Below, piece after piece: positions 13,242 to 18,707 of a stretch of DNA of 18,707 nucleotides. Where the stretch lies: positions 1 through 18,707 of the forward strand of contig CAZRNU010000056.1 in NCBI GenBank assembly GCA_964601515.1. The letters run 5' to 3'. The stretch comes from PWND01 sp964601515 (lineage in GTDB: Bacteria; Bacteroidota; Bacteroidia; Bacteroidales; UBA7960). How positions within the stretch are numbered: position 1 is the first letter of the stretch; every line of letters begins with the position of its first letter. The notes under the pieces are model-generated. The model saw only the letters and a list, made by a program, of their open reading frames with translations, searched no databases and had not been told where the DNA came from. Both the position numbers and the translations under genes were made by a program.

Positions 13242-14582
13242 TTAATAATCTTCATTTTGAGTTAAATTTTGATTAGCCATAATGTCCGAATTTGGAATTG
13301 GGAAAATATTGTACTTGGCAGCAACGGCCAGTCCATCTTTCGACCTTCCTTTCCATGGCCATACATAGCCTGTGTTTCCGGCAAATTTGTTAAACCTAAC
13401 CAAGTCAGTTCTTCTATGTCCTTCCCAGTATAGCTCCCTAGCTCTTTCATCTAATATGAAATTAAGTGTAAGTTCGCCTGAAGTAATGTTTCCACTTGAA
13501 TCTCCGAATGCTCTTTCTCTAATTTCATTAACATAACCAAGAGCATCAGAAAGATTGCCGTTTGTAGCACCTCTTAATACAGCTTCTGCATACATTAAAT
13601 AAACATCAGCAAGCCTGAATAATGGAAAGTCGGTGTCAACAAATTGAACATTGCTTCCGGGTGTGCCATTGCGCTTCATGTTGGTAAATTTCTCAACAGC
13701 ATATCCGTTTGTAAATTCGGAAAGATCATCAATCTCTAATGTCTGGTCTTCAGTAAAGAACATAGCTCTTGGGTCGGTAGCAGAAAATAGATTTACAAGA
13801 GCCTTTGTAGTTCTTAAGCCGCCCCATCCATCGTCAATGCCGTAGTCTGCAGGAGACATTGCACCCCCTGTTTTGGCAAAGATAATAAATGTTGTTCCTC
13901 CGAAGGTTTGTGTTTGAATGCCATGGTAAGGAACTCTGAAAATAATTTCATCTTGGCAAAGAATATTATCAGCCATGAAGAGATATTCATATTCTTCTTC
14001 AAGAGCAAATCCCGCATCTATAATATTGTTGCACATTGTAACACAATCATTATACCTGTTTTCATCTGCATAAATCTGTGCGTTTAAATATAGCTTTGCT
14101 AAAACCATCCATGCTGCTGCTCTGTCAGCTCTTCCGTATTCATTTTGCTTAGGAGCAACCATATCGTCAATAATATCCAAAAGCTCGGCTTCAATAAATT
14201 CGAAAAGTTCCGGTCTCATGATTTGAGGAGGGAAAAAGTTTCCTACCGGATCTTCTTCTGTTACAAAAGGAACGTTTGCGAATATATCAAGTGCATGCCA
14301 ATAGCTTAATGCTCTTAAAAATCTTGCTTCTGCTCTGTAAACTTTNNNNNNNNNNNNNNNNNNNNNNNNNNNNNNNNNNNNNNNNNNNNNNNNNNNNNNN
14401 NNNNNNNNNNNNNNNNNNNNNNNNNNNNNNNNNNNNNNNNNNNNNGGGTCATTAAATACGTCAGCCGCAGTTATTTCGTTGTCATCCAAAGGAACTGTGT
14501 TCAGATCCTTTAAGCAGGAAGTAAAAAATAAAGATATACCTGCTGCTAATATGGTGATAAATGCTAATTTTTTCATTTTCAT
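13242..14582 (-). CDS. susD: SusD/RagB-family glycan-binding lipoprotein (interrupted by assembly gap)
   Basis: An outer-membrane lipoprotein that lids the SusC channel and binds incoming glycan. The signal peptide ends in FFTSC (Cys23) and is followed by LNTVPLDDNEIT, typical of SusD starts. After the Ns comes the TPR-like hallmark KVYRAEARFLRALSYWHAL, with DIFANVPFVTEEDPVG after it. Further on, AAWMVLAKLYLNA and FPLFRLADVYLMYAEAVL are standard SusD helices, and the C-terminus carries ARELYWEGHRRTDLVRFNKF and FPIPNSDIMANQNLTQNEDY. ATG 14582 is used; 14576 is also possible. It sits 15 bp after susC and 13 bp before susE. The part before KVYRAEAR is normally about 80-100 residues longer than the 100 Ns allow, so the protein length of 446 is not reliable. 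Confidence 0.93.
   Translation of the reverse strand: MKMKKLAFITILAAGISLFFTSCLKDLNTVPLDDNEITAADVFNDXXXXXXXXXXXXXXXXXXXXXXXXXXXXXXXXXXKVYRAEARFLRALSYWHALDIFANVPFVTEEDPVGNFFPPQIMRPELFEFIEAELLDIIDDMVAPKQNEYGRADRAAAWMVLAKLYLNAQIYADENRYNDCVTMCNNIIDAGFALEEEYEYLFMADNILCQDEIIFRVPYHGIQTQTFGGTTFIIFAKTGGAMSPADYGIDDGWGGLRTTKALVNLFSATDPRAMFFTEDQTLEIDDLSEFTNGYAVEKFTNMKRNGTPGSNVQFVDTDFPLFRLADVYLMYAEAVLRGATNGNLSDALGYVNEIRERAFGDSSGNITSGELTLNFILDERARELYWEGHRRTDLVRFNKFAGNTGYVWPWKGRSKDGLAVAAKYNIFPIPNSDIMANQNLTQNEDY
14346..14445. other. Assembly gap (100 Ns)
   Basis: Exactly 100 N characters within susD. The round number suggests a scaffolding placeholder, not a measured size. The reading frame happens to continue on both sides. 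Confidence 0.98.
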
Positions 14583-14597
14583 TTACTTTTAAAATTA

Positions 14598-17500
14598 TTA
14601 AAACTGCAGTCCTAAACTTAATACAAATATTCTTGGTCTCGGATAAATGTTGTTATCTACTCCATAGGCCACTTCAGGATCTAGCCCTTTGTATCCTGTT
14701 ATCATAAAAGCATTTTGAACAACAAAAGATACATTTAGATTAGAACCTTTTGAAACAAGGTCAGGAAAGTTATATCCCAGAGTTATATGATCCATTTTAA
14801 AGAATGAAGCATCCTGAATATAAAAATCTGAGAAATATTGTGCATTGTTAAAACCATATAGCAATGCATCTGATGAAACATTACTTAAGTATGGTCCTTC
14901 CGGACGATGCAATCGGCTTAGTTCACCGTTTACCGAACTTACGTTGTTGTATATGTAGTTTCCAATATTCGCTCTTCCGGCAAATGAGAAACTCCAATTT
15001 TTATAATCAACAGAGTTTGTAATTCCAAAATAATAATTAGGAGTTGGTTTGTTGAAACGATAAAGGTCGTCTAAAGTAATTTCTCCGTCTCCGTCGAGGT
15101 CAACATACAGCCCTTCTATAGGGTTCCCTTCATTATCATATACCTGTTGGTAAACAAAAAATGAGTTAGGTGCAAATCCTACAGTGTGAATTTGTATATT
15201 ATTACCCACACCACCTGAAATACCGCCTGTAGGAACGCCTACATAATTTGGGTCTTCATAAGCGGTAAGCTTTGAAATTTTAGTTTCATTATATGTTCCG
15301 TTTATTCCAATTAGCCAATTAATCTCATTTGTACTTATTGGCCTTGTAAATAATGAAACCTCTATCCCTTTGTTTTCCATGCTTCCAACATTTGTTAGAA
15401 TATAGTTTGAAAGGTTAGATCCTGCTGCAACAGGGATGAAGTTTATCAAATCCTTAGTGTTTCTTTGATAAACATCAACTGAACCATAATATCTGTCTTT
15501 TAAAAATCCATAATCGATACCGATATTATAGGTTTCTGTTTCTTCCCATTTGATATTTCTATCATATCCTTCCGGACGAATAGTAGTAACATAAATTGGA
15601 TTTCCGTCGGTATCTGTTCCAAATGGATAAGAAGCTCCCGGACGGCTAGGAGTATATCTGGCAAGATAAGGGTAATAGCCTCCAATGTCTTGTTGACCAG
15701 TAACACCATACCCAAGTCTCAACTTAAGTTCAGATATATTATTGATATTTTTCATAAACGGTTCTTCTATTATTTTCCATGCAAATGCTGCTGAAGGGAA
15801 AATACCGCTTCTGGTTTCCGGAGAGAATCTTGAAGAATGGTCGTTACGAACTGTTAAAGTAAGCAAGTATTTATTCATTAGGCTGTAATTTAAACGACCA
15901 AAGAAAGAAATAAGAACTACTTCTCCTTCATAAACTCTTGCTTCAGCTAAGCCGGCTGCCTGGTCAATCATTTTGCCATCATAAACATTAAATGGTGCTC
16001 CATATCTGTTTCCAAAAATGTTTGTGGAAAGGCTAGATCCTTTTAGCCAAAATCTTTGATGAGAATACCCTGCCATAAAGTCAATATTGCTCTTTATTGA
16101 CTCAATATCCTTGTTGTAATTTAGATAAAAATCTAAAAGTTCATTGCTTCTTTGTTGATCATAAGTGCCTGTGCTTCCGCCTGATGTATAAGACCAAGGT
16201 GCATAATCAGGAGTGAAGTTTGTGCCTTCAGATTCAGAATAGTCGAGTGCTAAGTTAAGATTCGCTCTTAATTCCGGCAACCAATGAACCTTATAATCAA
16301 TTTGTGCATTAGTGATTAATCTTCTTACAGATGATTGGTTATCTGTAAACTCAAGTAATGCAACAGGGTTGCTTGTAGCAACTCTTTTTGGTAAGCCACT
16401 GTCGTCGACCCATGCAAAATAACCTCCGAATGTTGTGTCGGCAACAGTTACAGGTTTGGTTGGGTCATACATAACTGCAGCGCCAATTGCACCTTCGTTT
16501 GCAAATTGATTGTTTACATTTGCTCCTTTTGCATTGAAGTTGATTTTTAAATGATCATCCAACAATGAGGGATTAACATTTATCGAGCCTGAAACTCTTT
16601 GCAGATGATCTCTTTTTAAAACACCTTCCTGAGCATTATAACCAATTGAAGCTCTGTAAGGGATTTTTTTGTAAGCACCAAAGCCACTAATCACATGGTC
16701 GTGTGCAAATGCATCCTGAAAAATTTCTTTCTGCCAGTCGGTTGAAACACCTTCTTCACCTAATAGACTTAAAACATTAGGCCTGTCGGAATATCTTTCA
16801 TTTATAACATCCCTAAACTCGTCAGCGCTTAAAACATCAACATATCTGATGTTTTTCGACATTGAGTATGTTCCGGAATATGATAAAGTAAACGGAGTGC
16901 CTTCTTTTGCCTTTTTTGTTGTAATTATAATTACACCGTTTGAAGCACGTGAACCATAAATTGCTGTGGCACTAGCATCTTTTAAAACCGTAAATGACTC
17001 GATGTCATTTGGGTTAATTGTTGAAAGAGGGTTTCTGATTCCCGGCACCCCACCTCCATCTATTGGAACACCATCAATTACAATTAATGGATCGTTGCTG
17101 GCAGACAATGATGAGCCGCCTCTGATACGAATAACATCACCACTTCCGGGTGCGCCACCTGCAGAAGTAATTTGTACGCCGGGAACTTTACCCGCTACTA
17201 ATCCGGCGGGAGTAGTGATATTCCCCTTGTTAAAGTCTCTTGTGTCAATAACAGCAATAGACCCTGTCATGTCTTCGCGCTTTTGAACGCCATAACCGAT
17301 TACAATAAACTCTGAAAGAGTCATTATATCAGCAAAAAGTTCAAAATTTAAGGTAATGGTTTCGTTTGCACCAACTGATACCTGTCTTACTTCTGAATCA
17401 TAACCGAGAAAGCTTACTTTAATAGTAAAGTTGCCTGCAGGCACAGTAATACTATAAGCTCCTTTGATATCAGAAATAACACCTGTTGTAGTGCCTTCAA

Positions 17501-17636
17501 TAAAAATGTTTGCGCCGGGTAAGGTCTCGCCTGTAGCCCGATCTGTTATCACACCCTTTATTGTCCCGGTCTGAGAAAATGCAGAAGTGACAAGCAAACC
17601 CATGAATAGCAATAATAGCTTAATTTTCCTAATCAT
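14598..17636 (-). CDS. susC: SusC/RagA-family TonB-dependent outer-membrane transporter
   Basis: 1012 residues. Signal peptide 1-21 (TSAFS, then QTGTIKG). A carboxypeptidase-regulatory-like domain at about 24-100 (GVITDRATGETLPGANIFIEG) is the usual SusC N-terminal extension. The TonB-box region is near 107-121 (LSEFIVIGYGVQKRE). The plug domain, about 122-240, carries IRIRGGSSLSASNDPLIVIDG (in part) and VLKDASATAIYGSRASNGVI. The 22-strand barrel ends in the terminal Phe of FVLSLGLQF, needed for outer-membrane insertion. A DLDGDGEITLDDL stretch in an outer loop resembles a calcium-binding loop and is common in this family. It imports oligosaccharides with SusD, powered by TonB-ExbBD. First gene of susC-susD-susE. 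A perfect LacI-type operator lies about 190 bp upstream. The exact glycan cannot be read from the sequence. Confidence 0.95.
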   Translation of the reverse strand: MIRKIKLLLLFMGLLVTSAFSQTGTIKGVITDRATGETLPGANIFIEGTTTGVISDIKGAYSITVPAGNFTIKVSFLGYDSEVRQVSVGANETITLNFELFADIMTLSEFIVIGYGVQKREDMTGSIAVIDTRDFNKGNITTPAGLVAGKVPGVQITSAGGAPGSGDVIRIRGGSSLSASNDPLIVIDGVPIDGGGVPGIRNPLSTINPNDIESFTVLKDASATAIYGSRASNGVIIITTKKAKEGTPFTLSYSGTYSMSKNIRYVDVLSADEFRDVINERYSDRPNVLSLLGEEGVSTDWQKEIFQDAFAHDHVISGFGAYKKIPYRASIGYNAQEGVLKRDHLQRVSGSINVNPSLLDDHLKINFNAKGANVNNQFANEGAIGAAVMYDPTKPVTVADTTFGGYFAWVDDSGLPKRVATSNPVALLEFTDNQSSVRRLITNAQIDYKVHWLPELRANLNLALDYSESEGTNFTPDYAPWSYTSGGSTGTYDQQRSNELLDFYLNYNKDIESIKSNIDFMAGYSHQRFWLKGSSLSTNIFGNRYGAPFNVYDGKMIDQAAGLAEARVYEGEVVLISFFGRLNYSLMNKYLLTLTVRNDHSSRFSPETRSGIFPSAAFAWKIIEEPFMKNINNISELKLRLGYGVTGQQDIGGYYPYLARYTPSRPGASYPFGTDTDGNPIYVTTIRPEGYDRNIKWEETETYNIGIDYGFLKDRYYGSVDVYQRNTKDLINFIPVAAGSNLSNYILTNVGSMENKGIEVSLFTRPISTNEINWLIGINGTYNETKISKLTAYEDPNYVGVPTGGISGGVGNNIQIHTVGFAPNSFFVYQQVYDNEGNPIEGLYVDLDGDGEITLDDLYRFNKPTPNYYFGITNSVDYKNWSFSFAGRANIGNYIYNNVSSVNGELSRLHRPEGPYLSNVSSDALLYGFNNAQYFSDFYIQDASFFKMDHITLGYNFPDLVSKGSNLNVSFVVQNAFMITGYKGLDPEVAYGVDNNIYPRPRIFVLSLGLQF

Positions 17637-17758
17637 AATTGTATGGTTTTAACACTTGTGATTAATAAAACAATAATGAAAGCTTAAATTTAATCCTTTT
17701 TTTTCAAAAATCATTAACCTATTATGAATTTCCAAATAGATTTTCTTTTTTCCAACAG

Positions 17759-17766
17759 CAAATCTA
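17759..17766 (-). promoter_or_regulatory. Candidate -7 box for the susCDE operon
   Basis: TAGATTTG on the minus strand matches TAnnTTTG and would give a leader of about 115 bases. The LacI-type operator would then be centred about 75 bases upstream of the box. No clear -33 TTTG is visible at normal spacing. Confidence 0.35.
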
Positions 17767-17828
17767 TTAAAATACAGATACTTTATTGTTTTTTTTAGCT
17801 TGAATATCAATTATTTGTGTAAAAAATC

Positions 17829-17846
17829 ACCGCAAACGTTTGCGGT
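17829..17846. promoter_or_regulatory. LacI-family operator (perfect 18-bp palindrome)
   Basis: ACCGCAAACGTTTGCGGT is a perfect inverted repeat with the central CG step and GCAAACG/CGTTTGC half-sites typical of LacI/PurR-family operators. A further CGTTTGC half-site lies at 17849-17855 and a weaker CGTTTTG at 17862-17868, suggesting a binding cluster. The LacI-family gene at 4919-5932 is the natural candidate regulator. Confidence 0.85.
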
Positions 17847-17989
17847 ATCGTTTGCAACAATCGTTTTGATAAAAACAGTGTTTTACGTAAATATTTGTTT
17901 AAAATCTCAAGTAATTTTATGCGGTAAATTGTTTATAAATATAGCCTAGTTGTATTTTTTAATTGATATTGCATCTTAATTAAAGATTT

Positions 17990-18707
17990 ATGAAATTATT
18001 AACGCAAATAAGAGTGGATTGTTCATCGACATTATTTTGTCGACTCCTATTGTGCGCGTTTTTATCTTTATTGATTTTTCCATTCATTGTTGCCAAAAGC
18101 CAGGATTTTGTTTTAAATGAAAATACTTCTATGATTATAACACCGGGCACTTATGTTTCATTTGGTGGTAATATTTCACTTGAGGAAAATACTGAAATAG
18201 AATTGTTTGATGATATTGATGTTAAAGGTAATATTGTAAACAACAGCTTATCAACTGCCGGATTTGCCTCTTCCGGAAATGGTAAGGTTGTTCTGAATGG
18301 ACTTTCTGCACAATCAATTTCCGGAGCAAGTAATTTATATTTCCCTTCTTTAACTTTTAATAATGCAAACGGATTTACAGTTTCGCAGAACGTAAACGTT
18401 GGTAATTCATTAGTGCTTAATTCCGGAATTATTGATAATGGAACAAATACTATTTCTCTTGGAATAAATGAATTGAGCAGGGGAACTCTTTCTGTAGTCT
18501 CCGGACATTTTGTAGGCCCATTTAAGAGATGGATAGAATTTGATGATGGAACAAAAAATAATTATAGAGGTGAAACTGTTCTTTTCCCATTAGGAGATAT
18601 TGATTCTTATAACCCTGTGTCGATTACCTTTGGTGATACTTCACCGGGGGGAAGCCTTACTGCCTTTTTTAATACTAACATAGATGGAGATGATACTTTT
18701 ATTAGTC
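17990..18707 (+). CDS. N-terminal part of a secreted surface / adhesin-like protein (cut by right edge)
   Basis: 239 open codons from an ATG preceded in frame by TAA and by an AAAGA stretch. There is no stop before the window ends. The N-terminus has a long basic and polar start, a hydrophobic core (LLLCAFLSLLIFPFIVA, about 20-35) and a likely cleavage site at AKSQ. The mature part is beta-rich with short repeats (VKGNIVNN, VNVGNSLVLNSG). Residues 106-220 (AQSISG, LTFNNANGF, FVGPFKRWIE, VLFPLGDIDSYNPVSI) resemble residues 1521-1620 of the T9SS protein downstream of susE (AQSISG, LTINNSSGV, VNGTLKRSV, DFPTGYNSNVQNARI). A T9SS tail is expected beyond the edge but cannot be seen. It is divergent from susC across the LacI-type operator, so it may be co-regulated. 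Function unknown. Confidence 0.85.
   Translation, partial: MKLLTQIRVDCSSTLFCRLLLCAFLSLLIFPFIVAKSQDFVLNENTSMIITPGTYVSFGGNISLEENTEIELFDDIDVKGNIVNNSLSTAGFASSGNGKVVLNGLSAQSISGASNLYFPSLTFNNANGFTVSQNVNVGNSLVLNSGIIDNGTNTISLGINELSRGTLSVVSGHFVGPFKRWIEFDDGTKNNYRGETVLFPLGDIDSYNPVSITFGDTSPGGSLTAFFNTNIDGDDTFIS

Larger units (their letters stand above)
17637..17989. promoter_or_regulatory. Divergent regulatory region between susC and a surface-protein gene
   Basis: 353 AT-rich bases separate the start codons of susC (minus) and the right-edge surface protein (plus). The region contains the LacI-type operator cluster (17829-17868) and a candidate -7 box for susC (17759-17766). No convincing -7 box is seen on the plus side. 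The operator could control one or both genes. Confidence 0.7.

Noticed and set aside
13229..13255. Upstream ATG extending SusE by 9 residues
   Set aside because: It overlaps the end of susD and displaces the lipoprotein signal; the ATG at 13228 fits better.
15060..15120. Calcium-binding loop DLDGDGEITLDDL in SusC considered as a dockerin or separate EF-hand protein
   Set aside because: It is an integral outer loop of the barrel, common in SusC-family proteins, and is not duplicated as a dockerin would be.
16966..17286. Plus-strand 106-residue frame opposite the susC plug region
   Set aside because: Antisense shadow of the conserved plug domain.

Overview
The window is AT-rich DNA from a member of the Bacteroidota, most likely a draft or metagenome-assembled Bacteroidales-like genome, as a run of exactly 100 Ns sits inside one gene. 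The phylum call rests on a SusC/SusD/SusE outer-membrane glycan-uptake operon, a giant surface protein ending in a type IX secretion (T9SS) sorting domain, lipoproteins with Bacteroidota-style signal peptides, and TAnnTTTG-type -7 promoter boxes.

Layout. Positions 1-1100 hold a possible gene start running off the left edge on the minus strand, a roughly 300-bp gap, and a minus-strand LytTR-domain protein whose receiver domain looks degenerate. Two plus-strand genes follow: a lipoprotein M3 metallopeptidase (1357-3468) and a U32-family protein of the TrhP/YegQ RNA-hydroxylation type (3552-4796). The gaps after both are filled with short-period repeats.

From 17636 down to 4919 everything lies on the minus strand. 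susC (17636-14598), susD (14582-13242, interrupted by the Ns) and susE (13228-12092) form a tight operon that ends in a strong hairpin/T-tract terminator (12038-12067). Beyond it are a 1927-residue multidomain T9SS surface protein (11716-5933) and, with no intergenic base at all, a LacI-family regulator (5932-4919). Divergent to susC, a second secreted surface protein begins at 17990 (+) and is cut by the right edge. The 353-bp divergent region contains a perfect 18-bp LacI-type operator (17829-17846) with extra half-sites.

Reading of the system: this looks like a LacI-controlled polysaccharide-utilisation-like locus. SusE captures glycan at the surface, SusD and SusC bind it and import it with TonB energy, and the large adhesin-like protein occupies the slot where a secreted amylase or SusF would often sit. 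No glycoside hydrolase is present in the window. The alpha-glucan assignment comes only from SusE/LacI family association. The most unusual features are the four intergenic heptanucleotide-repeat arrays, the TAA|ATG junction between surface protein and regulator, and a tandem Trp/Tyr-rich module of unknown function in the surface protein.
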